Shown: positions 7,053 through 16,013 of the stretch, in pieces
How the letters are laid out: every line of letters begins with the position of its first letter
How positions within the stretch are numbered: the stretch's first letter is position 1
Source of the DNA: a virus
Virus record (IMG/VR): IMGVR_UViG_3300023235_000012
Coordinates: 62,001-126,000 of that record
Strand: one strand, 5' to 3'
DNA length: 64,000 bases
The notes under the pieces: model-generated
Databases searched by the model: none
The model's input: only the letters and a program-made list of their open reading frames with translations
What the model was told of the DNA's origin: nothing
Position numbers and translations under genes: made by a program

Positions 7053-8353
7053 ACCCTTGTCTCCATTTCAGTTTTTCCATCATTGCCGAAAATCTTCAAG
7101 TATTTTGCAATTTCAGATTGGATACCTGTAGCCTTTTTCGGGTTGTTGCTCAGCTTAACTGCTGGTTTTCCATCTGCTTCGAGTACCTTGCACACCAGAC
7201 TGAAAGAACGAAAACGATCTTCTCCTGATGGATCACAGTTGATGAAATCGTTAGTTAAAGCTGTTCCCCATCCGAACGGTGTGATCATCTGCCCTTCGAA
7301 TTGTGTCTGAAGGTTGACAATATTTTCGTAATCCAAACCGTCCGAGAAAATACAAGCCTTCTCACGTGGATCAACATCATGATCACGCAACCAATAGAAG
7401 AACATATTAGCTTCAACTTCTGGGCTTCCAGAGTCCTGTCTGATTCCTCTCCAGTTGGTGGCGATCTCTTCCGCAAGGTTCCGAGGCATCCCTTTAAAGA
7501 ACTGCGTAGATCCATAGGTATCAGGTAGAACGATCCGAAGACCTTTACCAAACAATGTTCCCCATTCACGAACGATATCATACTGTGCTTTGGGTTTCAG
7601 TTCATCCGGATATAGTGCAGTCACCACCATTGGAAGCTCATGAGCGTTCGTACCAATTGGAACCTTATCCTGATTAAAAGCCAACCAAGTATTGCTAGTT
7701 CCGACGAACTGATCGCCCAGTACATCACTGGCCATCTCAATGGCGAATTTCTGCCAGAGGAAGCTGTGACGACGACGCTGTCCAAAATCCGTGATCTTCG
7801 CGTTTGGTGCGTTTTCTTTGATGAATTTCAGTTTGTTGTACAGCTTGCTGGTCGCGTTCGCGTAGAGGACCTTTCGATCCATCGATGTCATCTTCCGCAA
7901 TTTCTTCCGGTAATAAAGCTCCGACACGATCGCCAGGGCAATGGTTTCCCAAAAAGTTACCTGCTCCCAAGGTCCTTCGAACGTTAGGCTCAGTTCAGGG
8001 CCTTTCATCTCAAGGTGGTAATCAGGCAGACGAACAGTGGAAAGGAACTCGATGTATTCTTCGTCGAACATATTTTCACCGTAGACGTCCATTCCACGAA
8101 GGTAATAAAGGTCGGTTCTTCGAAAGCCCAAGGTGCGAACATGATCGAGCTGCTCTCGGAGCTCCTGTTCGTCAATCATAAATCCTAGTGGAACGTTTTG
8201 ATCACGGTTGATCAATCTAAACTTGACATTGACACCCCGATGTTTTTTGAAAATGTAATAACCCATCGTAAGTTTATAAAAATCGACGTCCATCAGAGAT
8301 CTAATGATGAAATCGGTTTCTTGCAAAGAACTTCGTTCTGCAAAATCAGTCAT
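7049..8353 (-). CDS. pncB: Nicotinate phosphoribosyltransferase (PncB)
   Basis: 434 residues. It converts nicotinic acid and PRPP to NaMN. The match is to bacterial PncB rather than to NAMPT: N-terminal LMDVDFYKLTM, then FVGTSN and GTNAHE with the conserved His238 that is phosphorylated in PncB, then RQDSGSP and FSDGLD. Length is slightly above E. coli PncB (400). The stop overlaps the Nudix start, and its own start overlaps nadE by 8 bases. Together with PncA, NadM and NadE it makes the pathway complete. Confidence 0.92.
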   Translation of the reverse strand: MTDFAERSSLQETDFIIRSLMDVDFYKLTMGYYIFKKHRGVNVKFRLINRDQNVPLGFMIDEQELREQLDHVRTLGFRRTDLYYLRGMDVYGENMFDEEYIEFLSTVRLPDYHLEMKGPELSLTFEGPWEQVTFWETIALAIVSELYYRKKLRKMTSMDRKVLYANATSKLYNKLKFIKENAPNAKITDFGQRRRHSFLWQKFAIEMASDVLGDQFVGTSNTWLAFNQDKVPIGTNAHELPMVVTALYPDELKPKAQYDIVREWGTLFGKGLRIVLPDTYGSTQFFKGMPRNLAEEIATNWRGIRQDSGSPEVEANMFFYWLRDHDVDPREKACIFSDGLDYENIVNLQTQFEGQMITPFGWGTALTNDFINCDPSGEDRFRSFSLVCKVLEADGKPAVKLSNNPKKATGIQSEIAKYLKIFGNDGKTEMETRV

Positions 8354-9287
8354 TGTTCTGTCCTTTCAAAACGCTTGGGGTCCAGATCGAATCAAGTTTT
8401 GCCAGGCTTTCAAATCGCCCAGGGACTGCTTCGAGATAGGCTGGATTGTATCGCTTAAAGGCTGTTCGAGACATCCTTTTTTCAACCTTATCATAAACAT
8501 CAGCTGATCTTCGATCACTTATCGCCGTATCTTTGTTCATGAACGACATCAACATGATATCCCATTCGAGATATGAACAGCCGAACTGTGCTTCGTCACC
8601 GTCATTAATCCCAAGACCGTCGGTTGGTTTAGCCGTATAAACTGACTCTGGAACACCCATCATCTTTGCGATGACTGGCACTTCCCATGACTTCCAAAGA
8701 GATTGGATTGGACTGAGATCACCAACGTCTCCGTGTAGAGTCCAGAAACCTGCAGCCAATTCACTAAAATTATCAGTTGATGCAACCAGGCCCCGTTCAG
8801 CATGTGCTACATTATATAGTGTGATCATTCGAAGTCGAGCTCTAATATTCCCGGTACGAATTTTTTCGTCGTCAGTCATTGGATTAATGTGCACCAATCG
8901 ATCAGACAAAAGCTGCGCTTCACTGGTCAAATCAATCGTTTCGAATGGAATCTCAAGAGCATCACAAACTTCAACACCACGTTCGGTTTCGACCGGATCT
9001 TGATTGATTGGAAGCAATAAACCCTTGACTTTCCATCCTGCTTCTTTAAACAGCGCGGCTACCAGAGCCGAATCAACACCACCAGAAACGCCAAGAACTG
9101 CAACGTCGATACCTGATTGTTTTCGATAATCAACCAGATCCTCGATCAATTTGATCGAGGTCAGTCTTAATTCTGTTTCTTGAATGAATCCACCACTTGC
9201 GATTAGCTTTTTCAATTGGCTATCGAACCACGGTGAAAGTTCTGCGATGGTATCTTGACGAGATACCTTAAGGATTGTATTTTTCAT
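8346..9287 (-). CDS. nadE: NAD synthetase (NadE)
   Basis: 313 residues, N-type ATP pyrophosphatase with the PP-loop SGGVDS at 68-73. It amidates NaAD to NAD. There is no glutaminase domain, so it is the ammonia-dependent form. Other conserved segments are GNIRARLRM and ASTDNFSE. It is first gene of the operon, transcribed from the promoter at 9381-9409, which lies inside the end of the preceding small gene. Confidence 0.92.
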   Translation of the reverse strand: MKNTILKVSRQDTIAELSPWFDSQLKKLIASGGFIQETELRLTSIKLIEDLVDYRKQSGIDVAVLGVSGGVDSALVAALFKEAGWKVKGLLLPINQDPVETERGVEVCDALEIPFETIDLTSEAQLLSDRLVHINPMTDDEKIRTGNIRARLRMITLYNVAHAERGLVASTDNFSELAAGFWTLHGDVGDLSPIQSLWKSWEVPVIAKMMGVPESVYTAKPTDGLGINDGDEAQFGCSYLEWDIMLMSFMNKDTAISDRRSADVYDKVEKRMSRTAFKRYNPAYLEAVPGRFESLAKLDSIWTPSVLKGQNND

Positions 9288-9380
9288 TGTATCACCTCAC
9301 TTTCATGGGTTTAAATACATTTGCTGTGACCAATCGATCCAACTTAAAGCAAAATGACTTTATGTCTATCTTGCCTTTTA

Positions 9381-9409
9381 TTTATACTAAATCTTCTCTT
9401 GATTGTCAA
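9381..9409 (-). promoter_or_regulatory. sigma70-like promoter of the NAD operon
   Basis: Minus-strand TTGACA (9409-9404), 17-base spacer, TATAAA (9386-9381). The -10 is also part of a TATAAATA string, the late-promoter consensus, so dual early/late use is conceivable. Confidence 0.65.
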
Positions 9410-9572
9410 TATTTTTCTTTGCATCTTCGTTGAGAAGCTTAGCAACCCGTTCTGCAGCTGGAATGTTGTATTCTGCGACCGCAGATACCACGCGCCCCAC
9501 GAAACCATTTGCGATTTCGAATTCGATCTTTTCATTTTCTTCGCCGTAAACTATCAACTTATCCATTTTCAT
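9387..9572 (-). CDS. Small hypothetical protein
   Basis: 61 residues (59 if the second ATG at 9566, better spaced from AGAAGG, is used). Unrecognised, charged, no membrane segment. It is read from the promoter at 9599-9626 and its 3' end overlaps the promoter of the NAD operon. Confidence 0.6.
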   Translation of the reverse strand: MKMDKLIVYGEENEKIEFEIANGFVGRVVSAVAEYNIPAAERVAKLLNEDAKKNIDNQEKI

Positions 9573-9598
9573 ACCTTCTTATTTCTTTATCATAATTA

Positions 9599-9626
9599 AT
9601 TATAACACGGTGCAAGAAAAAGTCAA
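9599..9626 (-). promoter_or_regulatory. sigma70-like promoter
   Basis: Minus-strand TTGACT (9626-9621), 16-base spacer, perfect TATAAT (9604-9599). It sits right after the SpoVR stop and drives the small gene at 9387-9572 and possibly the NAD operon. Confidence 0.75.
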
Positions 9627-9629
9627 GCA

Positions 9630-11177
9630 TTAAAAAGGAATGTCGTTAAATTCCCAGATATTTTCATCGTCACTGGAAAGGATGCTTTCGAATATATCCC
9701 GGACGTCTCCTACCTCATCGATGCTTTCAAGCATTATATCAAAGCCCCAGAGTCTACGTAGATGACGGATGGTTTCCTGAGCACTATCATTGTCTAATGG
9801 TATCTTGTCAATCATAGTATGTTCCAGAAATAGAGTCCTATCACCATCAATGGCGAAATCAGTAATCTGAATATCCGGGATGGAACGATTGATTTCATAT
9901 TGTTGAGAAAGATTCTTACGGATTTTAATGTAGCCGTCTTGATCTTGGATATTGGTTACCAGATAATTTTCATCTTCTTCATCTTTTAAGACGAAAAGTT
10001 TCAAATCTCTGATGACTTTGGGACTTAGATATTGTAGGACGAAGCTAGAATCTTTGAAGTTTTCCATTGCGTATTTTATTTCTGTAAGCCAATCTCCACC
10101 GGTGATATCAGGGAACCATTTTTTATCTTCGTCTGTTGGGTTATCACACATCCTCTTGATGTCCATAAAGATCGAAAATCCCAGGTAATATGGATTTAAT
10201 CCAGAATAACGTTGATCATCAAAATCTGGCTGGAATAGAACCGACGTATGACTATGCATAAATTCAAGCATATGTCCATCATCAAGAAAACCTTGTTCCC
10301 ATAATTCATTCATCAAAGTATAATGCCAGAAACTCGCCCATCCTTCGTTCATCACTTTTGTCTGCATTTGAGGATAAAAATATTGACTTGTCTTGCGGAC
10401 TATTCGGATAATTTCTCGCTGCCAATTCTTCAAAAGAGGAGCATTCTTTTCTAGAAAATAGAGGATATTTTCTTGTTTCTCTTCGAGGAAGGGTTTATAA
10501 ACCTTTCCGTTTGGGTCTTTGTTCTTCGATTGCGGCAATGTCTTCCAAAGATCATCAACTGATCGTTGTCTGTACTCTTCTCTTTCGTGAAGACGTTCGA
10601 GCTCTTTCTCTTTGGATTGTCTTTTTGGCTTATGATAGCGATCTACTCCAAAGAATTGCAAAGCATGGCAAGAATCAAGAACCTTTTCTACTGCTTCTAA
10701 ACCATACTTCTCTTCGCATTTTGTGATATATTTTTTAGCAAAAATCAGGTAGTCGATAATGGCCTCTGCGTCTGTCCACTCTTTGAATAGATAATTTCCC
10801 TTGAAGAAGCTATTGTGTCCGAAAGCTGCATGGGCAATAACCAAAGTCTGCATCACCATCGTATTCTCTTCCATCAGATAACTGATGCACGGGCTTGAGT
10901 TAATCACTATCTCATAGGCGAGGCCCATCCTACCACGACGGTAATTATTTTCTGTCTGGGTGAAATTTTTACCAAAAGACCAATGGAAATAGAACACTGG
11001 CATTCCATGACTAGTATAAGCATCCATCATCTGTTCAGAGGAAATAACCTCCAACTGATTTGGATAGCAGTCAAGTCCAAATTTTTCGACTGCTATTTTT
11101 TCGATGATGGTCGTCACTTCATTTAGCCGATCAAAATTCCAATCATTATCGTCCCAAAGTTTTTTGCTCTGTTTCAT
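9630..11177 (-). CDS. spoVR: SpoVR/YcgB family protein
   Basis: 515 residues, close to the usual family length of about 500. Recognised by the N-terminal WNFDRLNEV and FYFHWSFGK and the central MNEGWASFWHY and LNPYYLGF segments. The molecular function is unknown. In many bacteria it is encoded with YeaH and PrkA (E. coli yeaG-yeaH and ycgB), a stress and nutrient-limitation unit. Here all three genes are adjacent and collinear: PrkA first, YeaH next, SpoVR last, with gaps of about 10 and 35 bases. Confidence 0.92.
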   Translation of the reverse strand: MKQSKKLWDDNDWNFDRLNEVTTIIEKIAVEKFGLDCYPNQLEVISSEQMMDAYTSHGMPVFYFHWSFGKNFTQTENNYRRGRMGLAYEIVINSSPCISYLMEENTMVMQTLVIAHAAFGHNSFFKGNYLFKEWTDAEAIIDYLIFAKKYITKCEEKYGLEAVEKVLDSCHALQFFGVDRYHKPKRQSKEKELERLHEREEYRQRSVDDLWKTLPQSKNKDPNGKVYKPFLEEKQENILYFLEKNAPLLKNWQREIIRIVRKTSQYFYPQMQTKVMNEGWASFWHYTLMNELWEQGFLDDGHMLEFMHSHTSVLFQPDFDDQRYSGLNPYYLGFSIFMDIKRMCDNPTDEDKKWFPDITGGDWLTEIKYAMENFKDSSFVLQYLSPKVIRDLKLFVLKDEEDENYLVTNIQDQDGYIKIRKNLSQQYEINRSIPDIQITDFAIDGDRTLFLEHTMIDKIPLDNDSAQETIRHLRRLWGFDIMLESIDEVGDVRDIFESILSSDDENIWEFNDIPF

Positions 11178-11211
11178 TTTTTACCTTTTGTGACTGCATA
11201 AGAAATTAAGT

Positions 11212-12465
11212 TCAAGAAAATAGTTCTCTGAAAACCGGATAGATTTCATTCGGTCCGTTAATTTTTTTCATCTTGAAATTTTTAAATCTTCCCATCATCT
11301 TTTCAAAGCTTTGCCAGAGCTCTTTTTCTCCAAAGGTACCAAACATAAATGAGTCATCATCTTGTTCTAATTGGATATAAGCATAATATTGGACAAGAGG
11401 CATAATAGTTTCAGATAGTAACTCTTCACATTGAGCCGAATCGTTTATCCAGTTATCTCCATCCGATGCTTGAGCAAAATACAAATTCCAATCTGATGAC
11501 GGGTAACGTTTTTGAATAATTTCATGAGCTAATTTCAATGCTGTACTGGCGACGGTACCGCCTGATTCTTTCGAATGGAAAAACTCCTGTTCATCTACTT
11601 CTTTAGCACTATGAGTGTGGCGAATGAAGACAATTTCGATCTTTTCGTATTTTCGCTGTAAGAAAAGGTATAGAAGAATAAAGAATCTCTTGGCGAGATC
11701 TTTTTCATATTCTCCCATTGAGGCACTGACGTCCATGATACAAAACATCGCAGCTTTTGTAGTTGGATCTGGTTTATTTTCAAAAGAATTGAAACGTAAA
11801 TCAACATCATCTATGAACGGTACCTTTTCTCTTAGATCTTTGAGTTCTTCTAATTTCTTTTTAAGTTCTTTAGAAGAAGGATCTTTTTTAATCAACAACT
11901 CGATTTTTTCAATTTCATCATCGAACGCTGCTTGTAAAGCGATCTTGCGAGCTAGCGCTTGCTTCATTGATCTCAAAACATTCAGATTAGATGGATTTCC
12001 TACTGGAGTAAAACCTGATCTCTTTAGTTTCTGGACTTCAATGTCTTTAAGTTGAGTTTTTATTAGATCGGGTAACTCAAGATCTTCGAAGAAGAATTCT
12101 AAGAATTCTTCTCTACTGATGTTGAAGACAAAATCATCTTCACCTTCTCCATCGGATGATCCTTCTCTTCCACCTGCACCACCACATGGTGGACGTTGGA
12201 TTTCATCTCCGACAATGTGTTTTTTGTTTCCGGGGAGGACGTGATCTTTCTTTCCTCCCTTACCGTTTTGGAAGCTAGGCTCTTTAATTCCTTTAGAAGG
12301 GATCTTGATTTTATCACCCGAACCGATATCTTTGATGCTTCGTTCAGAAACGATCTGATCGACTCTTTCTTTGATTACAGCTTTGGAACGTTTGATAAAG
12401 CGTTGTCGGTTGGAAGAACTTTTGTTCTTGCCGTTTTTACGTCGATCGATTATAATTGATGACAC
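11212..12465 (-). CDS. yeaH: YeaH-like VWA protein (DUF444)
   Basis: 417 residues. The basic N-terminus (DRRKNGKNKSS) and a C-terminal von Willebrand A-like domain with a MIDAS-type DVSASM define the DUF444 family. In E. coli, YeaH is the partner of the kinase YeaG (PrkA). Starts at GTG behind AAGGAG, 10 bases after the prkA stop. The full-length protein has an intact MIDAS motif, so there is no sign of decay. Confidence 0.92.
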   Translation of the reverse strand: MSSIIIDRRKNGKNKSSSNRQRFIKRSKAVIKERVDQIVSERSIKDIGSGDKIKIPSKGIKEPSFQNGKGGKKDHVLPGNKKHIVGDEIQRPPCGGAGGREGSSDGEGEDDFVFNISREEFLEFFFEDLELPDLIKTQLKDIEVQKLKRSGFTPVGNPSNLNVLRSMKQALARKIALQAAFDDEIEKIELLIKKDPSSKELKKKLEELKDLREKVPFIDDVDLRFNSFENKPDPTTKAAMFCIMDVSASMGEYEKDLAKRFFILLYLFLQRKYEKIEIVFIRHTHSAKEVDEQEFFHSKESGGTVASTALKLAHEIIQKRYPSSDWNLYFAQASDGDNWINDSAQCEELLSETIMPLVQYYAYIQLEQDDDSFMFGTFGEKELWQSFEKMMGRFKNFKMKKINGPNEIYPVFRELFS

Positions 12466-12474
12466 GTTAGCTCC

Positions 12475-14415
12475 TTATGTCGATTTTTTCACGCGCATAT
12501 ACCATTCGACTAAGAGACGAGTCTGTCTCTCTGTATAACCCTTTTCCTTCATTCGTTCAACAAAATCTTTGTGCTTCTTTTCATCGTCTTCGCTTGACTT
12601 CGAACCAAAGCTAATCACTGGAAGAATGTTTTCAGTTGAACTAAACATCTTCTTCTCAATTACTTCGCGAAGCTTTTCATATGACGTCCATTTTGGATTC
12701 TTGCCTTTGTTTTTGGCGCGGAACCGTAGAGCGAAATTAACCACTTCGCCACGAAAGTCTTTTGGATTAGCGATTCCAGCAGATTTTTCAATTTTCTCTA
12801 GTTCGTCATTTAATGCAGAACGTTCAAACATTTCACCGGTATCATGATCCTTATAATCTTTATCATCAATCCAGTGATCAGCATAATCAATGTAACGATC
12901 AAACAAATTCTGTCCGTATTCTGAATAGCTTTCGAGATAAGCAATTTGAATTTCTTTACCGATATATTCTGCATATTTGTCTTTGAGATATTCGTTAAGG
13001 AAGCCGATGTATTGTTCTTCGGTTTCCGTCGAGAATTGTTCCTTGATTATACTTTCTTCTAAAACTCGCAAAAGATGTACTGGATTAGCACCAATCTCTT
13101 CTGGATCATAATTGAACACCTTTGACAAAATTTTGAACGCAAAGCGAGTTGACAATCCTGACATACCTTCATCAACACCACCTACGTCTCGGTATTCTGA
13201 GATTGACTTAGCTCGAGGATCAACGTCTTTCAAATTTTCACCATCATAAATTCTCATCTTCGAAAATAAACTGCTATTTTCTGGAATCTTGAGGCGGGAT
13301 AAAATGGCCATCTGTGCCATCATCTCTAATGTCTTTGGCGTGCAGGGAGCGTTCGCCAGAGAAGAGCTTGCCAACAGCTTTTCGTAGATCTCCTGCTCTT
13401 CAGTTGTCCGCAAGCAATAGGGAACCTTGACGATGTAAATACGGTCGAGAAAGGCTTCATTGTTTTTGTTGTTTCTAAACGTCGTCCATTCTGATTCATT
13501 CGAGTGGGCCAGGATCACACCATGAAAAGGAATAGCACCAATGTTTTCAGTTCCGATATAATTCCCTTCTTGTGTCGCCGTGAGTAACGGATGCAATACC
13601 TTGATCGGGGCTTTGAACATTTCCACGAATTCCAATACCCCTTGGTTTGCCCGGCATAGCCCACCATCATAAGAATAGCAATCCGGGTCATTCTGTGCGA
13701 ATTTGTTCAATTTTCTGATATCAACCTTACCAACCAAGGCACTGATATCCTGGTTATTCTCATCACCTGGTTCAGTCTTTGAGATTGCAATCTGATTAAG
13801 CTTAGATGGATTCAAACGAACCACCTTGAACTTGCTGATATCACCATCAAAATCTTCACGAAGCCTCTTGTTCGCCCATGGACTCATTAGTCCATTTAGG
13901 TATCGACTTGGAATATTATATTCTTTCTCGAGTCGATCGGTCCATTGTTCAGGATCGAATAGCCCTAGCGGACTTTCGAAAATGGGACTAGTGGAGTCGT
14001 CTGTCGCCAGAGCATAAATTGGAAAACTTTCAGCCAAAGATTTGATTCTTTCTGCGAGGCTTGATTTTCCTCCACCGACTGGCCCTAGGAGATAGAGGAT
14101 CTGCTTCTTTTCTTCGAGTCCTTGTGCTGCGTGCTTGAAATAACCGACGATCTGTTCAACAGTGTCTTCCATCCCGTAGAAATCTTTGAAGGAAGGATAA
14201 ACCTTAATGGTCCGATTATTAAAGACGCGACTAAATCGAGCGTCGTCGCTGGTGTCTACCATTTCTGGTTCACCAATAGCTTTCAACATTCTTTCTGCTG
14301 CTGTTGCGTAGGTTGATGGGTCTTCTTTGCACAGCTTTAAATATTCCTGTATTGTAAGTTCTTCTTGCTTCTTAGTATCATAGTGACTCTTGAAATCTTG
14401 AAAGATATTGGTCAT
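12475..14415 (-). CDS. prkA: PrkA/YeaG serine protein kinase
   Basis: 646 residues, the normal size of PrkA. An AAA-type ATPase module carries Walker A at 111-118 (GPVGGGKS); the C-terminal part is the PrkA kinase-like domain. The family phosphorylates proteins on serine and acts in stress survival and sporulation-related programmes. It is first in the prkA-yeaH-spoVR block. What a lytic phage gains is unknown; hijacking of the host stress response is a reasonable guess. Confidence 0.93.
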   Translation of the reverse strand: MTNIFQDFKSHYDTKKQEELTIQEYLKLCKEDPSTYATAAERMLKAIGEPEMVDTSDDARFSRVFNNRTIKVYPSFKDFYGMEDTVEQIVGYFKHAAQGLEEKKQILYLLGPVGGGKSSLAERIKSLAESFPIYALATDDSTSPIFESPLGLFDPEQWTDRLEKEYNIPSRYLNGLMSPWANKRLREDFDGDISKFKVVRLNPSKLNQIAISKTEPGDENNQDISALVGKVDIRKLNKFAQNDPDCYSYDGGLCRANQGVLEFVEMFKAPIKVLHPLLTATQEGNYIGTENIGAIPFHGVILAHSNESEWTTFRNNKNNEAFLDRIYIVKVPYCLRTTEEQEIYEKLLASSSLANAPCTPKTLEMMAQMAILSRLKIPENSSLFSKMRIYDGENLKDVDPRAKSISEYRDVGGVDEGMSGLSTRFAFKILSKVFNYDPEEIGANPVHLLRVLEESIIKEQFSTETEEQYIGFLNEYLKDKYAEYIGKEIQIAYLESYSEYGQNLFDRYIDYADHWIDDKDYKDHDTGEMFERSALNDELEKIEKSAGIANPKDFRGEVVNFALRFRAKNKGKNPKWTSYEKLREVIEKKMFSSTENILPVISFGSKSSEDDEKKHKDFVERMKEKGYTERQTRLLVEWYMRVKKST

Positions 14416-14453
14416 CTTTTCTCCATTCGGTCTTTAAATTAATTCATTTCTAT

Positions 14454-15227
14454 TTAGTCGCCTAAGTCAGCGACCCGACGCTCAATTTCTTTTTCTATTG
14501 TAGAATAAAGATCCGGGTCGAATCTTTCATCTTTTGGATTTAATGAATCCATATTATCACACATCCAGACGAAATAACCGGTCGGAATGTCTTTCAACAG
14601 TTTTCCTTTATGTTTTCCAAAAGGAAATCGGGCGAATACATATCGCTGCCAACAGAGATCAATCAATTCTTCATCAGATAAATCTTCGTAGTCATTCTTA
14701 CGAAGTTGATTGAATAATCGCAAAGCCATCCATACATCAGCTTCTGCGCGGTGGACTGTATCTGCTTCTGGAACATCCAGATTGAAAAACTCAATAGCCG
14801 CTGGAAGATTCGTGTATTTTAGGCGAGGTTTGTGTCCGTGAGCCCGTCGCAACAGTCGATTGGTACAGAGCCAATTTTCTCTAGAAAGCCATTCGGTGTC
14901 TTTTTCGGTTAGGCCGGCGAAATCAAGGTTGTTTCGAATAACTGGCATGTCGTACGGTGCGTGATGAGCGACGTATATTGGGTTATCTCCTGGACGGAGA
15001 AGCTTAATCACATCTTCGATTTTTTCAAAGAAAGTAGGTTGATCTTTAACCATTTCCTCATCAATACCTGTCAATTTCTGTACGTTTTCTGGAATACCTT
15101 CAACCGGGCGAAGAAGAAACGATTCCATTGTCTCTGTCTCTACATCACAAACGGCGATCTCAATAATCTCAGCTGTCTTCACGTTAAGACCGGTCGTTTC
15201 GGTGTCTACTACCAGGATAGGTCGCAT
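14454..15227 (-). CDS. DEDDh 3'-5' exonuclease, DnaQ/exonuclease X type
   Basis: 257 residues. The exonuclease motifs are DTETTG (Exo I), APYDMP (Exo II) and HRAEAD (Exo III, DEDDh type). The C-terminal segment FPFGKHKGK ... IPTGYFVWM is the DUF3820-like domain often fused to exonuclease X. Probably trims DNA or RNA ends; the precise role is unknown. Starts behind AAGGAG and overlaps the membrane-protein gene upstream by 19 bases. Confidence 0.85.
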   Translation of the reverse strand: MRPILVVDTETTGLNVKTAEIIEIAVCDVETETMESFLLRPVEGIPENVQKLTGIDEEMVKDQPTFFEKIEDVIKLLRPGDNPIYVAHHAPYDMPVIRNNLDFAGLTEKDTEWLSRENWLCTNRLLRRAHGHKPRLKYTNLPAAIEFFNLDVPEADTVHRAEADVWMALRLFNQLRKNDYEDLSDEELIDLCWQRYVFARFPFGKHKGKLLKDIPTGYFVWMCDNMDSLNPKDERFDPDLYSTIEKEIERRVADLGD

Positions 15228-15451
15228 CGTCGACTCCTTATTTTATCACGTCTTTTTGTATATAATGTTTCAATATTTCTAAAAAACACAAGAGTCCAAA
15301 GATGTTCTTGAAAAGATACAGACCAGATTCCGCCTATTTCTTTTCTATTTATCATCGCTATTCTTTCTTTGTAAGTTTTTTCATTGCAATATAAAAACCA
15401 AATTAAAAACAATATTAGGCTAGAAAGAACGACCACCCAAAAGAAAAACAT
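15209..15451 (-). CDS. Small membrane protein
   Basis: 80 residues. The N-terminal 22 residues (MFFFWVVVLSSL and onward) form one hydrophobic span, followed by a basic cytoplasmic-type tail. GAGGAG lies 9 bases before the ATG, inside the end of the previous gene, whose TGA directly abuts this ATG. Function unknown. Confidence 0.6.
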   Translation of the reverse strand: MFFFWVVVLSSLILFLIWFLYCNEKTYKERIAMINRKEIGGIWSVSFQEHLWTLVFFRNIETLYTKRRDKIRSRRCDLSW

Positions 15452-15619
15452 TCAACACTGCTCCTCGATTTCAGTTTCAAAACCAAGCTCTTCAAGAAGA
15501 GCTTGCAACGCTAAGGTCCCATTGTCTTCTTCATTATGATTCCACGAAAATCTTTTCTCATTTGGAAGTATGATTTCCCATCCATCATATTGTAATCCAA
15601 TCGTTATTTTTTCAGTCAT
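15452..15619 (-). CDS. Small hypothetical protein
   Basis: 55 residues, acidic at the C-terminus. It starts at an ATG behind AAAGGAG and overlaps the end of the HExxH gene by 8 bases; its TGA is immediately followed by the ATG of the membrane protein gene. The close packing on both sides supports it as a real gene. Product unrecognised. Confidence 0.65.
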   Translation of the reverse strand: MTEKITIGLQYDGWEIILPNEKRFSWNHNEEDNGTLALQALLEELGFETEIEEQC

Positions 15620-16013
15620 TATTCAACACTCCTTTAATTATTTCTCTTGCTTGTTTTGGTTTGATAAGCTGACCATAAAGAGGAGCTGAAAGCTTCTTCG
15701 AAACAATCTTCAAGGCAGATTTTCGTTCGTGCCTGTTTCCATTTTCCATAAGCCATTTATATTCCGCTTGATGAGCTGGAATTTCTTCCTGGATTCTGAA
15801 GACCGGATCTTCGATGTATCGTGCCCACCAACCTTCTACGTCGGGTTTTTGTCGGGCACCATGAATTTCTTCATGGGAGATGAGCTCGGCGGGAATATGA
15901 ATCCTATTCGGATTATAAATTTTGTCTCCCCATGCGAAGATAACAGTTTTAGTAATCGGAAAAACCTTTATCAATTCATCAAAATTTGGAGGATAGTCTT
16001 CAATTATTTTCAT
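15612..16013 (-). CDS. HExxH putative metallopeptidase
   Basis: 133 residues. The motif SHEEIHGARQ is a classic HExxH zinc site, with conserved acidic residues downstream (EEIPAHQAEY) that could supply the third ligand. No signal peptide. It overlaps the ClpS stop by 4 bases (ATGA), so it is translationally coupled to a protease adaptor, suggesting a role in proteolysis. Peptidase activity is inferred from the motif only. Confidence 0.65.
   Translation of the reverse strand: MKIIEDYPPNFDELIKVFPITKTVIFAWGDKIYNPNRIHIPAELISHEEIHGARQKPDVEGWWARYIEDPVFRIQEEIPAHQAEYKWLMENGNRHERKSALKIVSKKLSAPLYGQLIKPKQAREIIKGVLNND

Noticed and set aside
7049-8353. Nicotinamide phosphoribosyltransferase (NAMPT), as in other phage NAD pathways.
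   Set aside because: N-terminal and GTxAHE/RxDSGxP motifs align with PncB; the presence of PncA and NadE also fits the nicotinate route.
9379-9386. TATAAATA at 9379-9386 as a T4-type late promoter for the NAD operon.
   Set aside because: A TTGACA sits 17 bases upstream, so it is better explained as the -10 of a sigma70 promoter; kept only as a note.
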